The position numbers and the translations under genes were made by a program. Of a stretch of DNA of 64,000 nucleotides, positions 8,293 to 17,764 are shown piece after piece; position 1 is the first letter of the stretch, and the number at the start of each line of letters is the position of its first letter. The notes under the pieces were generated by a model, which had not been told where the DNA came from, did no database searches, and saw nothing but the letters and a program-made list of their open reading frames with translations. Origin of the DNA: Cellulomonas sp. Root485 (GTDB lineage: Bacteria > Actinomycetota > Actinomycetes > Actinomycetales > Cellulomonadaceae); assembly GCF_001426705.1 (NCBI RefSeq), contig NZ_LMFC01000003.1, positions 512,841 through 576,840 on the forward strand. Reading direction: 5' to 3'.

Positions 8293-8681
8293 CGATCGAC
8301 CACCTCGACCTCGACGACCTGCTCGTGGTGGCCGAGGCCTTCCTCGGGCACCCCCCGGAGGTCCGCGACTACGGGCTGCTCGAAGCCGCTCTGGCCCGTC
8401 CGCAGGCCACGGTGTTCGGCGAGGACGCCTATCCGACCCTGGAGCTCCAGGCAGCCGCCCTGCTGCTGTCGCTGGTGGGCAACCATGCCCTCGTCGACGG
8501 GAACAAGCGGCTCGGGTGGGTCGGCTGCCTCCTGTTCCTCTCGCTCAACGGTGTCGAGCTCGGTGTGGACACCGACGCCGACACCGAGCTCGTCATATCG
8601 ATCGCCGACGGTCGCCGCTCTGCCGTCGCCGACGTCGCCGCAGAGCTCGTCGCGCGGATCGCGACCGACACGAGGAGCTGA
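8289..8681 (+). CDS. Doc-type Fic toxin
   Basis: A 130-residue Doc/Fic-family toxin. The core motif is HALVDGNKRLGW, with His66, Asp70, Asn72 and Lys73. In Doc the Lys replaces the Gly of true AMP-transferring Fic enzymes, and Doc proteins phosphorylate elongation factor Tu to stop translation. That activity is expected from family knowledge and was not tested here. The flap region LARPQATVFGEDAYPTLELQAAALL is also typical. GTG start, with a 4-nt overlap with the antitoxin. Length and motifs are intact, so the toxin is probably functional. Confidence 0.92.
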   Translation: MTIDHLDLDDLLVVAEAFLGHPPEVRDYGLLEAALARPQATVFGEDAYPTLELQAAALLLSLVGNHALVDGNKRLGWVGCLLFLSLNGVELGVDTDADTELVISIADGRRSAVADVAAELVARIATDTRS

Positions 8682-8685
8682 CGCG

Positions 8686-9951
8686 TCAGCGCGCGTCGGC
8701 GGCCACGGTCGGCACCGGGATCGACGCCAGCTCCGTCAGCGCAGCCGCGTACGTCATGGCGTCGCCCGCCCGGGCCGCCTCGCGGGCGCGGACCGTCGGG
8801 GCGTGCAGCGCGGCACGCGTCCGTCGGCGCAGGGCGCGCTCGGCCCGCTCGTCGCGCAGCGCCTCCGGCAGCTCGCTCAGGCCGGCCTCCAGACCGCCGA
8901 GGACCCGGGTGCGCTCCGCGACGACCGCGGGGTTCCAGTCCCGCACCCGGCGGTCGGCCTCGTAGGCCTCCGCGGCCGCGACCACGACGTCGTGCGCGAC
9001 CTGCACGGCGGCGTGCTCCGCGGGCGCGTGCTCGGCCACGGTGTGCAGGCTGACCAGCCGGACACCGGGCAGCGAGCGGACGCCCGGGTCGACGTCGTGG
9101 CGCAGCGCGAGGTCGACGACCGTGAGGGGTGACGCCGAACCCTGCCGTGCGGCGGCGAGCGCGTCGACACCGAGGACCGCTCCGGCGGCGCCGCTGCAGG
9201 CCACCACGAGGTCGACGTCGGACACCTCCGCGGCGAGGTCCGCGGTGGCGGGCAGCGACCGGACCCCACGGGCGGCAGCGAACGCGCGGGCCCGGCCGGA
9301 GGCGGAGTAGACCCGGATGTCACCGGCGCCGCGGGCCTTCAGCGCAGCCAGCGACGCCCCGGCGTACGAGCCGGTGCCGATGAGGACGCAGCGGACCTCG
9401 GACCAGTCCGGCAGCTCCCGCTCGGCGATGTCGAGGGCGACGCCGACCACGGAGCGCCCGGTGGCGCCGAGCCCGGTGCGGCTCTCCACCAGCCGGGAGA
9501 CGCGGGAGGCGGCCTGGAACAGGGCCTCGAGCCCGGACGTCGTGGTGCCGTCGCGGCGGGCGGCGGTCAGTGCTCGGCGGACCTGCCCCTGGATCTCCCG
9601 CTCCCCGACGACCATCGAGTCGAGCCCGCTGGCGACGGAGAACAGGTGGGCGGCGGCGTCGGTGCCGGTCCGGACCCGCAGGTGCGCGTCGACCTGCGAC
9701 GCGGTGTAGCCCGAGCGCCGCGCCACGGCCTCGGCGGTCGCCGCGCGGGCCGACGGGGTGCTCGCCGCGTCGTCCACCTCCAGGTACAGCTCGAACCGGT
9801 TGCACGTCGCCAGGACGACGGCACCGGACACGAACCTGTGGGCCGTCGAGCCCACGAGCTCGGACGCGACGGCGTGGACGTCCGACGAGAGACGTTCCAG
9901 CACATCGAGGTCGAGGTCGTGGTGACTGGCGGCGAGGGACAGCAGCACCAC
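8686..9951 (-). CDS. hemA: Glutamyl-tRNA reductase
   Basis: It reduces glutamyl-tRNA(Glu) to glutamate-1-semialdehyde with NADPH, the first committed step of C5-pathway haem synthesis. The nucleophilic cysteine is Cys50 in VVLATCNRFELYLEV. The substrate-binding block GLDSMVVGEREIQGQVR and the nucleotide-binding GTGSYAG are present, and the 421-residue length is normal. The GTG start has no clear Shine-Dalgarno, and a plausible promoter ends only a few nt upstream, so the transcript may be nearly leaderless. It is divergent from hemE, whereas hemA is often the first gene of a hemACDB run. Confidence 0.96.
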   Translation of the reverse strand: MVLLSLAASHHDLDLDVLERLSSDVHAVASELVGSTAHRFVSGAVVLATCNRFELYLEVDDAASTPSARAATAEAVARRSGYTASQVDAHLRVRTGTDAAAHLFSVASGLDSMVVGEREIQGQVRRALTAARRDGTTTSGLEALFQAASRVSRLVESRTGLGATGRSVVGVALDIAERELPDWSEVRCVLIGTGSYAGASLAALKARGAGDIRVYSASGRARAFAAARGVRSLPATADLAAEVSDVDLVVACSGAAGAVLGVDALAAARQGSASPLTVVDLALRHDVDPGVRSLPGVRLVSLHTVAEHAPAEHAAVQVAHDVVVAAAEAYEADRRVRDWNPAVVAERTRVLGGLEAGLSELPEALRDERAERALRRRTRAALHAPTVRAREAARAGDAMTYAAALTELASIPVPTVAADAR

Positions 9952-9961
9952 GTGCCCGAGT

Positions 9962-9989
9962 TAATCATCTCGACATTTGTCCGGCACAA
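9962..9989 (-). promoter_or_regulatory. Candidate hemA promoter overlapping the hemE start region
   Basis: On the minus strand TTGTGC and TGATTA are separated by 16 nt, placing transcription start within a few bases of the hemA GTG. The segment is AT-rich for this genome. It also holds a GACA-TT-TGTC dyad at 9972-9981. Confidence 0.4.
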
Positions 9990-9997
9990 TCTGTGAC

Positions 9998-11062
9998 GTG
10001 AACCTTCCTTCCTCGCACCCCCTCGCCGACGGCCGCACGAAGAATTCTTCGCTGGTCCGTGCATATTCCGGCGAGGTGCCGTCGCGACGGCCGGTCTGGT
10101 TCATGCGACAGGCCGGCAGGTCGCTGCCCGAGTACCGCGCGGCGCGCGTCGGCACCGCGATGCTGGAGGCCTGCCTGGACCCGGCGCTGGCCAGCGAGAT
10201 CACCCTGCAGCCGGTGCGCCGGCACGACGTGGACGCGGCGATCTTCTTCTCGGACATCGTGGTGCCGCTGCGGCTCGCGGGCGTCGACGTGGAGATCAAG
10301 CCCGGCGTCGGCCCCGTGATGGGCTCGGCGGTCCGCACGGCCGACGATGTCGCCCGGCTGCGCGACCTCGGCCCGCTGACGCCCGAGGCCCTGCAGCCGG
10401 TGTCGGACGGGGTCGCGCTCACCGCGGACGCGCTCGGCGGGACGCCCCTGATCGGTTTCGCGGGCGCCCCCTTCACGCTCGCCGCGTACCTGGTGGAGGG
10501 CGGCCCGTCGCGCGACCACCTGGCCGCCCGCACCCTCATGCACGCCGACCCGGCCACGTGGACGGCGCTGACGCAGTGGGCCGCCGACGTGACGGGTGCG
10601 TTCCTGCGCGCACAGGTGCTGGCCGGAGCCAGCGCGACGCAGCTCTTCGACTCGTGGGCGGGGTCGCTGAGCCTGTCGGACTACACCGCGCACGTGGCGC
10701 CGGCGTCCGCTCGGGCGCTGACGCACGTCGCCGACCTGGACGTGAAGAAGGTGCACTTCGGCACCGGCACGAGCGAGCTGCTGGTGGCCATGCGCGACGT
10801 CGGGGCGGACGTCGTCGGCGTCGACTACCGGCTGCCGCTGGACGAGGCGAACCGCCGGCTCGGCGGCACCACGCCGCTGCAGGGCAACATCGACCCGGCG
10901 CTGCTGGCCGCGCCGTGGCCGGTGCTGGAGGCGCACGTGCGCGACGTCGTCGCCCGCGGCTCCGTGGCTCCCGGGCACGTGGTGAACCTCGGTCACGGTG
11001 TCCCCCCGGAGACCGACCCGACCGTGCTCACGCGCGTGGCCCAGCTGGTCCACGAGATCTGA
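9998..11062 (+). CDS. hemE: Uroporphyrinogen III decarboxylase
   Basis: It removes four carboxyl groups from uroporphyrinogen III to give coproporphyrinogen III. The hallmark [16 protein letters not shown] is at about residues 33-48, and the second signature [20 protein letters not shown] lies near residue 150. The protein is 354 residues from the GTG chosen here. A slightly longer TTG-initiated frame is unlikely. No ribosome binding site precedes the GTG, so leaderless translation is possible. The first 25 codons are A/T-rich (AAG AAT TCT, GCA TAT TCC), unlike the rest. hemY follows after 2 nt. Confidence 0.95.
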   Translation: MNLPSSHPLADGRTKNSSLVRAYSGEVPSRRPVWFMRQAGRSLPEYRAARVGTAMLEACLDPALASEITLQPVRRHDVDAAIFFSDIVVPLRLAGVDVEIKPGVGPVMGSAVRTADDVARLRDLGPLTPEALQPVSDGVALTADALGGTPLIGFAGAPFTLAAYLVEGGPSRDHLAARTLMHADPATWTALTQWAADVTGAFLRAQVLAGASATQLFDSWAGSLSLSDYTAHVAPASARALTHVADLDVKKVHFGTGTSELLVAMRDVGADVVGVDYRLPLDEANRRLGGTTPLQGNIDPALLAAPWPVLEAHVRDVVARGSVAPGHVVNLGHGVPPETDPTVLTRVAQLVHEI

Positions 11063-11064
11063 CG

Positions 11065-12348
11065 ATGACCTGGGACGCGGTCGTCGTCGGCGGCGGGATC
11101 GCGGGACTCGTCGCCGCACGCGAGCTGGTCCACGACGGCCTGCGGACGCTCGTCCTGGAGGCGCGCGACACCGTCGGCGGAGCGGTCGCCGGGCACACGG
11201 TCGCGGGCCTGCGGCTCGACGCGGGGGCGGAGTCGTTCGCGACGCGCGGCGGCACGGTCGCCGCGCTGCTCGACGAGCTCGGTCTGACGGACAGCGTCCG
11301 GACGCCCGAGCCGCTCGGCGCGTGGGTGCACCTCCCGCACGGCGACGGCCCCCTGCCGCGCACGGGCCTGCTGGGCATCCCTGCGGACCCGTGGGCCGCG
11401 CGCGGGACGCTCGGGCTCGTCGGGACCGCGCGCGCGAGCCTGGACCTGGTGCTTCCGGCGAGCAGCGCCACGAGTCTCGGCGACCTCGTCCGGCGCCGCA
11501 TGGGCGCCCGCGTGCTGGACCGGCTGGTGCGGCCGGTGGTCGGCGGGGTGCACGCCGCCGATCCGGACGACCTCGCGGTGGACGCGGTCGCGCCGGGGCT
11601 TCCCGACGCGCTCGGCCGGGAGCGTGGGTCGCTGGCACGAGCGGTCCGGAGCCTGCGCGCATCGGCTCCCGCGGGGTCGGCCGTGCAGGGCGTCGCGGGC
11701 GGGCTGCACGTGCTGGTCGACGCCTTGGTGGCCGACATCGAGGCGCACGGCGGCACCGTCCGTACGGGGGTGACCGTGGGGTCCCTGGACGACGAGGACG
11801 CCGACCGGTGGGTCCTGGCCACCCCGTCGGCGGTCGACCTGCTGGGCCTTGCCGTCGGTCGTCCCGACCCCGGCGCGCAGGTCACGCTGGTCACGCTCGT
11901 GCTCGACGCGCCCGCGCTCGACGCGGCACCGCGCGGCACCGGGGTGCTCGTCGCGCGCGAGGCCACGGACGTCACCGCGAAGGCGCTCACGCACGCCACC
12001 GCCAAGTGGGCGTGGCTCGCACTGGCCGCGGGACCGGGCCGCCACGTGGTGCGGCTGTCGTACGGGCGGGGAGGCGACGACGCGGCACCGGACATCGACG
12101 TGGCCCTGCGCGACGCGTCCGTCCTGCTGGGCACACCCCTGTCCCGCGACCAGCTCCAGGGGCACGCGATCGTCCGGTGGACCGAGGCGCTGCCCCGGCC
12201 GAGCGTCGCGCACACGCGGGTGGTCGCCGCCGTCCGGTCAGCGGTCGAGCCGCTCGCGGGGGTCGCCGTGTGCGGTGCGTGGGTGGCCGGCAACGGGTTG
12301 GCGTCCGTGGTTCCCGATGCCCGGGCTGCGGCACGGTCGCTGCTCTGA
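11065..12348 (+). CDS. hemY: Protoporphyrinogen/coproporphyrinogen oxidase (HemY/CgoX type)
   Basis: A 427-residue FAD enzyme with an N-terminal dinucleotide-binding fold (AVVVGGGIAGLVAARELVHDG) and a C-terminal FAD-binding segment (VCGAWVAGNGLASVVPDARAA). In actinobacteria using the coproporphyrin-dependent route this enzyme oxidises coproporphyrinogen III to coproporphyrin III. The sequence alone does not separate that from protoporphyrinogen oxidation. It directly follows hemE. The usual downstream partners of that pathway, ferrochelatase (CpfC) and ChdC, are not in this window. Confidence 0.9.
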   Translation: MTWDAVVVGGGIAGLVAARELVHDGLRTLVLEARDTVGGAVAGHTVAGLRLDAGAESFATRGGTVAALLDELGLTDSVRTPEPLGAWVHLPHGDGPLPRTGLLGIPADPWAARGTLGLVGTARASLDLVLPASSATSLGDLVRRRMGARVLDRLVRPVVGGVHAADPDDLAVDAVAPGLPDALGRERGSLARAVRSLRASAPAGSAVQGVAGGLHVLVDALVADIEAHGGTVRTGVTVGSLDDEDADRWVLATPSAVDLLGLAVGRPDPGAQVTLVTLVLDAPALDAAPRGTGVLVAREATDVTAKALTHATAKWAWLALAAGPGRHVVRLSYGRGGDDAAPDIDVALRDASVLLGTPLSRDQLQGHAIVRWTEALPRPSVAHTRVVAAVRSAVEPLAGVAVCGAWVAGNGLASVVPDARAAARSLL

Positions 12349-12357
12349 CCAGAATTC

Positions 12358-12444
12358 CTTCGTCATTATCTGACAACGCGTCGCCAAGCGGTGGAAGAAT
12401 GTCGTGGGTCACATTTCTTCGCGGCATTTTCTGACAAGCTGTCA
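12358..12444 (+). promoter_or_regulatory. AT-rich control region upstream of hemC
   Basis: The 158 nt between hemY and hemC are locally AT-rich. They carry two CTGACAA elements (12369 and 12431), the second inside the dyad TGACA-AGC-TGTCA. A separate promoter for the hemC-D-B-L genes is likely, but no single -35/-10 pair stands out. Confidence 0.35.
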
Positions 12445-12506
12445 CGACCCCGTCACCGTCATTCTCGCGCTTCGACATCCCCGCACCGGAGAGGGACACT
12501 GACCGC

Positions 12507-13478
12507 ATGCTCCAGCACGTGCGGGTCGGGACGCGCGCGAGCGCGCTCGCGCTCACGCAGACCGGCCATGTGGTCGACGCCCTCGCCGTCCTCGGCCGTG
12601 GCGACCTCACCCTCGAGACCGTCCACGTCCGGACCGAGGGCGATCGCCTCACCGGGTCCCTGCAGAGCCTGGGGGGCACCGGCGTCTTCGTCGCTGCCCT
12701 GCGCGACGCCCTCCTGGACGGTCGCTGCGACCTCGCGGTGCACTCCCTGAAGGACCTGCCGACGGGTGACGCCGACGGGCTCGTCCTCGGTGCCGTCCCG
12801 CCGCGCGAGGACCCCGCCGACGCCCTGTGCGCCCGGGACGGCCTGACCCTCGCGCTGCTGCCCGCCGGCGCCCGCATCGGCACCGGCTCCCCTCGCCGCG
12901 CGGCCCAGCTGCTCGCCGCGCGTCCCGACCTCGTCGTCGTCGACATCCGGGGCAACGTCGACACCCGGCTCGGCCGCGTCGGCGGCTCCGGCACGGGACC
13001 GGGCGACCTGGACGCCGTCGTGCTCGCCCGCGCGGGGCTCGCCCGGCTCGGGAGGCTCGACGCCGTCACCGAGGCGTTCGGCCCCGACGTCATGTCCCCC
13101 GCACCCGGCCAGGGCGCGCTCGCCGTCGAGGTCCGGGCAGGGCTGGAGGCCGACCAGCCGCTCGCGAGAGCCCTGCGGGCGCTCGACCACCGCCCCACGC
13201 GCCTCGCCGTCCTCGCCGAGCGGGCCCTGCTCGGCCGTCTCGAAGCGGGCTGTGCGGCGCCGATCGGCGCCACGGGACACCTGGCCGACGACGGCCGGAC
13301 CCTCCGTCTCGACGCCGTGGTCGTCCGCCCGGACGGCAGCGAGACGCTGCGCCGTGGTCTGACCGCGACGCTCGGCTCCGACAGCGCCGCCGACGCCCGC
13401 GCCCTCGGCGCCCGGCTCGCGGAGACCCTGCTCGACGCCGGCGCCGCCGACCTCGCCGCGCTGGGTGCACTCCGATGA
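12507..13478 (+). CDS. hemC: Hydroxymethylbilane synthase (porphobilinogen deaminase)
   Basis: It joins four porphobilinogen units into hydroxymethylbilane. The 323-residue protein has the N-terminal [13 protein letters not shown], the substrate-binding block [14 protein letters not shown], and the dipyrromethane cofactor cysteine in [14 protein letters not shown] (about residue 248). ATG start with GGAGAGGG upstream. The last four bases overlap the hemD start (ATGA). This is the first gene of a tightly packed hemC-hemD-hemB-hemL run, all joined by 4-nt overlaps. Confidence 0.97.
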   Translation: MLQHVRVGTRASALALTQTGHVVDALAVLGRGDLTLETVHVRTEGDRLTGSLQSLGGTGVFVAALRDALLDGRCDLAVHSLKDLPTGDADGLVLGAVPPREDPADALCARDGLTLALLPAGARIGTGSPRRAAQLLAARPDLVVVDIRGNVDTRLGRVGGSGTGPGDLDAVVLARAGLARLGRLDAVTEAFGPDVMSPAPGQGALAVEVRAGLEADQPLARALRALDHRPTRLAVLAERALLGRLEAGCAAPIGATGHLADDGRTLRLDAVVVRPDGSETLRRGLTATLGSDSAADARALGARLAETLLDAGAADLAALGALR

Positions 13479-14305
13479 CCGCGACCCCGGTGCGGCCGCT
13501 GTCCGGGTGGCGGGTGCTGGTACCCCGCCCGACGGCCGGCCGCAGCCCGGCGGTCGTCGCGCTCGCCGCTGCGGGCGCCGAGGCGGTCGTCGTGCCCCTC
13601 ATCGAGACCGTGCCGCCCGAGGACCCCACCGAGCTGGACGACGCCCTGCTGGCCCTCGAGTCCGGCTGGTTCGGGTGGCTCGTGGTGACCAGCGCCGCCG
13701 CGGTGCCCGTGCTGGTCGACCGCGCGCAGGAGAGCGCCGGCAGCCTCCCGCAGCTGCTCGCCGACGGTCACGTGCGCGTCGCGGCCATCGGCCCCGGCAC
13801 CGCCCGCGCGCTTCGCGAGGTCGGCGTCGAACCCGACCTGGTGCCCCAGGGCCGGTCGACGTCACGCGGGCTGGTCGAGGCGTTCCCCGCGCCCACCGAG
13901 CCGGCCCGCGTCCTGTTCCCCCGCGGCGACCTGGCGGCGACCACGGTCGTCGACGGGCTGCAGGAGCGCGGCTGGGACGTGGCCGACGTCGTCGCCTACC
14001 GGACCGTGCCGGCCGCCCCGCCGCCCGCGGACGTGCGCGAGGCCTGGACGGACGGCACCATCCGCGCGGCGCTGCTCACGTCGGCGAGCACCGTCCGGGA
14101 GCTGGCCTCCCGCCTGGGGACCCCGCCGACGACCACCCTGATGATCGGCATCGGCCCGTCCACCGCCGCGGAGGCCGCGCGCCTGGGCCTGCCCCTGGCC
14201 GGGATCGCGACCGAGCAGACGATGCTCGGCATGGTCGACGCGCTGACTCGTGCGGTCACCACCGTCCTGCCCGCCCCGATCCCCAGCCCCGAGGAGCTTC
14301 GATGA
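13475..14305 (+). CDS. hemD: Uroporphyrinogen III synthase
   Basis: It cyclises hydroxymethylbilane to uroporphyrinogen III with inversion of ring D. The family is poorly conserved; assignment rests on the 276-residue length, the two-lobed pattern ([20 protein letters not shown], then [19 protein letters not shown]; and [17 protein letters not shown], then [18 protein letters not shown]), and its place between hemC and hemB. It starts in an ATGA overlap with hemC and ends in one with hemB. Some actinobacterial HemD proteins carry a second domain, but this one does not. Confidence 0.93.
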   Translation: MTATPVRPLSGWRVLVPRPTAGRSPAVVALAAAGAEAVVVPLIETVPPEDPTELDDALLALESGWFGWLVVTSAAAVPVLVDRAQESAGSLPQLLADGHVRVAAIGPGTARALREVGVEPDLVPQGRSTSRGLVEAFPAPTEPARVLFPRGDLAATTVVDGLQERGWDVADVVAYRTVPAAPPPADVREAWTDGTIRAALLTSASTVRELASRLGTPPTTTLMIGIGPSTAAEAARLGLPLAGIATEQTMLGMVDALTRAVTTVLPAPIPSPEELR

Positions 14306-15279
14306 GGGTTCGCCCCCGCCGCCTGCGCGCCACCCCGGCGCTCCGCCGCCTCACCGCCGAGACGCGGCTGGACGCCGCGCAGCTGGTGCTGCCGGTGTTC
14401 GTCAAGGAAGGCCTGACGGAGCCGCGCGAGATCAGCTCGATGCCCGGCGTCCACCAGCACACCCGCGACTCGCTGCGCAAGGCGGTCGCGGAGGCCGCCG
14501 GGGCCGGGCTCGGCGGCGTCATGCTCTTCGCGATCCCCACCGTGCGGGATGCGGTCGGCTCGCAGGCGACCGACCCCGACGGGATCCTCAACCTCGCCAT
14601 CGCCGACACCGTCGCCGAGGTGGGTGACGCGCTCGTCGTGCAGGCCGACCTCTGCCTCGACGAGTTCACCGACCACGGGCACTGCGGCGTCCTGACGCCC
14701 GGCGGGGCCGTCGACAACGACGCGACCCTGGTCCGGTACGCCGAGATGGCCCTCGCCCAGGCGGCGGCCGGCGCCCACGTCGTCGGGCTGTCCGGGATGA
14801 TGGACGGCCAGGTCGGGTACGTCCGGGACGCCCTCGACGCCGCGGGTCGCGACGACGTCGCCGTGCTGGCCTACGCCGCCAAGTACGCGTCCGCGTTCTA
14901 CGGACCCTTCCGGGACGCGGTCGAGTCGCAGCTGGAGGGCGACCGGCGCACCTACCAGATGGACCCCGCGAACCGTCGCGAAGCCGTCCGTGAGGTGGCC
15001 GTCGACCTCGCCGAGGGCGCCGACATCGTCATGGTCAAGCCCGCGCTGGCGTACCTCGACATCCTGTCCGACGTGGCCGCGATGTCCACAGTTCCGGTCG
15101 CGGCCTACCAGGTCTCGGGTGAGTACGCCATGATCGAGGCCGCCGCTGCGCGAGGCTGGATCGAGCGCAGACGGGCGATCCTGGAGTCTGTGCTCAGCAT
15201 CCGCCGCGCCGGTGCCGATCACGTACTCACGTACTCTGCGACAGAGCTGGCCGGTTGGCTGGCAGAGGAGATCCGATGA
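14302..15279 (+). CDS. hemB: Delta-aminolevulinic acid dehydratase (porphobilinogen synthase)
   Basis: It condenses two 5-aminolevulinate molecules to porphobilinogen. The two Schiff-base lysines are in [16 protein letters not shown] (about residue 193) and [13 protein letters not shown] (about residue 246). The metal region reads [15 protein letters not shown]. It has two of the Cys residues of the zinc-type site but Asp/Glu-rich surroundings, closer to the magnesium-responsive type; this is an inference. At 325 residues the length is standard. It overlaps hemD and hemL by 4 nt each. Confidence 0.97.
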   Translation: MRVRPRRLRATPALRRLTAETRLDAAQLVLPVFVKEGLTEPREISSMPGVHQHTRDSLRKAVAEAAGAGLGGVMLFAIPTVRDAVGSQATDPDGILNLAIADTVAEVGDALVVQADLCLDEFTDHGHCGVLTPGGAVDNDATLVRYAEMALAQAAAGAHVVGLSGMMDGQVGYVRDALDAAGRDDVAVLAYAAKYASAFYGPFRDAVESQLEGDRRTYQMDPANRREAVREVAVDLAEGADIVMVKPALAYLDILSDVAAMSTVPVAAYQVSGEYAMIEAAAARGWIERRRAILESVLSIRRAGADHVLTYSATELAGWLAEEIR

Positions 15280-16619
15280 GCGTCACCACCTCGAACGCGA
15301 CGACCAGCGCCACCGCGTTCGCGCGCGCGCAGGCCGTCATCCCTGGAGGCGTCAACTCTCCGGTGCGCGCCTACGGCAACGTGGGTGGGACGCCCCGGTT
15401 CCTCGCCTCCGCGCGGGGCCCTTACGTCACCGACGTCGACGGCAACGAGTACGTCGACCTCGTCGGGTCGTGGGGTCCGGCACTGCTCGGCCACGCGCAC
15501 CCCGAGGTCGTCGACGCGGTCCGCGACGCGGCCGGCCGCGGCCTGAGCTTCGGCGCGCCGACCCTCACCGAGACCGACCTCGTCGACGAGATCCGCTCGC
15601 GGGTCCCCCCGGCCGAGAAGGTCCGTCTGGTCTCCACCGGCACCGAGGCGACGATGACGGCGCTGCGCCTGGCGCGCGCGTTCACCGGCCGCGACCTGAT
15701 CGTGAAGTTCGCCGGCTGCTACCACGGGCACGTCGACGCCCTGCTGGCCTCGGCCGGTTCCGGCGTCGCTACCCTCGGCCTGCCCGACTCGGCCGGCGTC
15801 TCCGCCGCGGTCGCCGGCGAGACCATCGTGGTCCCGTACAACGACGTCGAGGCCGTCGAGGCGGTGTTCGCCGAGCACGGCGACCGCATCGCCGCGATCA
15901 TCACCGAGGCCGCCCCCGCCAACATGGGCGTCGTCCCCCCGCTGCCCGGCTTCAACGCCGCGCTGCGCCGCATCACCCTCACGCACGGCGCGCTGCTCAT
16001 CCAGGACGAGGTCCTCACGGGCTTCCGCGTCGGGTACTCCGGCTGGTGGGGGCTCGAGGGCCTGCGCGAGGGCTGGTCGGCCGACCTGCACACGTTCGGC
16101 AAGGTCATCGGCGGGGGCCTGCCGGTCGCCGCGGTGGGTGGACGCCGTGACGTCATGAACCTGCTCGCCCCCACGGGTCCCGTCTACCAGGCGGGCACGC
16201 TGTCGGGGAACCCGGTGGCGACGGCGGCCGGCCTGGCGACGCTGCGGCTCGCGGACGCGTCCGTCTACGCCCGGGTCGACGCCGTCTCCGCACTGCTGCG
16301 CGGTGAGCTCACGGCGGCCCTGTCGGCGGAGGGCCAGCCGCACGCGGTCCAGTGGGCGGGCAACCTGTTCAGCACGTTCTTCGGTGCCGACGCCGCCGCG
16401 CACGGCGCTCGGGACTACACGGCCGTGCTCGCCACCGAGTCGTGGCGGTACGCGCCGTTCTTCGCCTCGCTGCTCGAGTCGGGCGTGTACGCGCCCCCGT
16501 CGCCGTTCGAGGCGTGGTTCGTGTCCGCCGCGCACGACGACGACGCGGTCGACCGGATCGTCTCGGCCCTCCCGGCCGCCGTCCGCGCCGCAGCGCAGGC
16601 CACGGCACCGACGGACTGA
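15276..16619 (+). CDS. hemL: Glutamate-1-semialdehyde 2,1-aminomutase
   Basis: A PLP enzyme that converts glutamate-1-semialdehyde, the HemA product, into 5-aminolevulinate. The PLP lysine is in [19 protein letters not shown] (about residue 275), and [17 protein letters not shown] and [19 protein letters not shown] are typical of the family. The 447-residue protein starts at the ATG overlapping the hemB stop; a frame starting seven codons earlier is less likely. It is the last gene of the run and is followed by a strong hairpin terminator. Together with hemA it completes the C5 entry to haem in this locus. Confidence 0.97.
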   Translation: MSVTTSNATTSATAFARAQAVIPGGVNSPVRAYGNVGGTPRFLASARGPYVTDVDGNEYVDLVGSWGPALLGHAHPEVVDAVRDAAGRGLSFGAPTLTETDLVDEIRSRVPPAEKVRLVSTGTEATMTALRLARAFTGRDLIVKFAGCYHGHVDALLASAGSGVATLGLPDSAGVSAAVAGETIVVPYNDVEAVEAVFAEHGDRIAAIITEAAPANMGVVPPLPGFNAALRRITLTHGALLIQDEVLTGFRVGYSGWWGLEGLREGWSADLHTFGKVIGGGLPVAAVGGRRDVMNLLAPTGPVYQAGTLSGNPVATAAGLATLRLADASVYARVDAVSALLRGELTAALSAEGQPHAVQWAGNLFSTFFGADAAAHGARDYTAVLATESWRYAPFFASLLESGVYAPPSPFEAWFVSAAHDDDAVDRIVSALPAAVRAAAQATAPTD

Positions 16620-16631
16620 CGCCTGACACGC

Positions 16632-16665
16632 ACGAAGGGACCCGCCCCGCGGCGGGTCCCTTCGT
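16632..16665 (+). terminator. Terminator after the hem operon
   Basis: Perfect 15-bp arms ACGAAGGGACCCGCC and GGCGGGTCCCTTCGT around a CCGC loop, 12 nt after the hemL stop. The symmetry may also serve the convergent TauE-like gene. Confidence 0.9.
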
Positions 16666-16707
16666 CGTGTCGGTCAGGAGGCCGGCGCGGCGCCGACCTG
16701 AGCGTCG

Positions 16708-17658
16708 TCAGCCGGCAGGTCGGGCTGCGCCGACCGTCTCGACGTCGAGCATCGCCTCGTCGTCCACCGTGACCGTCGCGGCCTCCAGGGCCAGCTCGAG
16801 GCGGTAGGCGCGCACGGACCAGACGACGGCACCGGCCCAGACGAGCGCGATGGCGGCGAGGATCAGGCCCTCCGCGGGGGTGTCGCCGAGGCCGACCCAG
16901 TCGCTGCGCAGGAGGGTGCGGACGTTGGTGAGGACGATGAGGCCACCGACCGCGGAGCCGAGGATGCGGCCGGGGATCTTGCGGACGAGCCACGCGGCGA
17001 TCGGGGCGGCGATGATGCCGCCGAGGAGGAGCGCGGCGACCCAGGCCGGGTTGATGCCCTGCGTGCCGAGGGCGATCAGGAAGCCGAGGCTGGCGGCGAT
17101 GGCGACGAGGAACTCGGACGTGTCGATCGAGCCGATGACCTTGCGGGGCTCGATGCGGCCCGACGCGAGGAGCGCGGGGGTTCCGACGGGTCCCCAGCCA
17201 CCGCCACCGGTGGCGTCGACGAACCCGGCGAACAGGCCGAGGGGCGCGAGGAACCGCTTGCGCAGCGGGAGGCCGAGGCGGTCCTTGCGCAGCCCGAAGA
17301 GCGTGAAGCGGATCAGGATGTAGATGCCGAGCGCCAGGAGGATCGCGGACATGACGGGCTTGGCGACGTCCGTCGCGAGGTTCGAGAGCACGTAGGCCCC
17401 GAGGAACGCGCCGACCGCCCCGGGCACACCGATGCGCAGGACGACCTTCCAGTCGACGTTCCCGAACCTCCAGTGCGAGAGACCCGAGACGAGCGTCGTG
17501 CCGATCTCGCTGAGGTGGATGGTGGCCGACGCGGCCGCCGGGTTGGTGCCGATGGCCAGCAGCAGGGTGGTGGACGTGACGCCGTACGCCATGCCGAGGG
17601 CGCCGTCGACCAGCTGGGCGGCGAGCCCGACGAAGGCGAGCAGGATCAACGAGCGCAC
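16708..17658 (-). CDS. TauE/SafE-family membrane transporter
   Basis: A 316-residue membrane protein with about eight hydrophobic helices. The two family repeats begin with LLAFVGLAAQLVDGALGMAYG and LGLFAGFVDATGGGGWGPVG, each ending in the conserved Gly-rich helix. Members are proposed to export sulfite, sulfoacetate or related organosulfur anions. GTG start with GAGGTGG upstream. The gene follows an Rrf2-type regulator on the same strand after about 105 nt. The spacer holds the palindrome CTACCGGTAG, which suggests regulated expression linked to sulfur or redox state. Confidence 0.88.
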   Translation of the reverse strand: MRSLILLAFVGLAAQLVDGALGMAYGVTSTTLLLAIGTNPAAASATIHLSEIGTTLVSGLSHWRFGNVDWKVVLRIGVPGAVGAFLGAYVLSNLATDVAKPVMSAILLALGIYILIRFTLFGLRKDRLGLPLRKRFLAPLGLFAGFVDATGGGGWGPVGTPALLASGRIEPRKVIGSIDTSEFLVAIAASLGFLIALGTQGINPAWVAALLLGGIIAAPIAAWLVRKIPGRILGSAVGGLIVLTNVRTLLRSDWVGLGDTPAEGLILAAIALVWAGAVVWSVRAYRLELALEAATVTVDDEAMLDVETVGAARPAG

Positions 17659-17712
17659 GAGAGACCACCTCGGATGGGGAAGCGAACACCCGATAATCCC
17701 GACCGCCTTGGT

Positions 17713-17722
17713 CTACCGGTAG
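17713..17722 (-). promoter_or_regulatory. Palindrome in the promoter of the TauE-like gene
   Basis: CTACCGGTAG is a perfect 10-bp palindrome upstream of the TauE-like start. On the minus strand it would overlap a -35 element, with GATTAT as a possible -10. It is a candidate site for the adjacent Rrf2 regulator. Confidence 0.4.
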
Positions 17723-17764
17723 CCCAGTATCACGAGGTGAGATGGACGGCCGTATGGTGGACGG

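Noticed and set aside
9965..11662. 565-codon minus-strand frame across hemE and hemY
   Set aside because: Antisense shadow; it crosses two well-identified genes.
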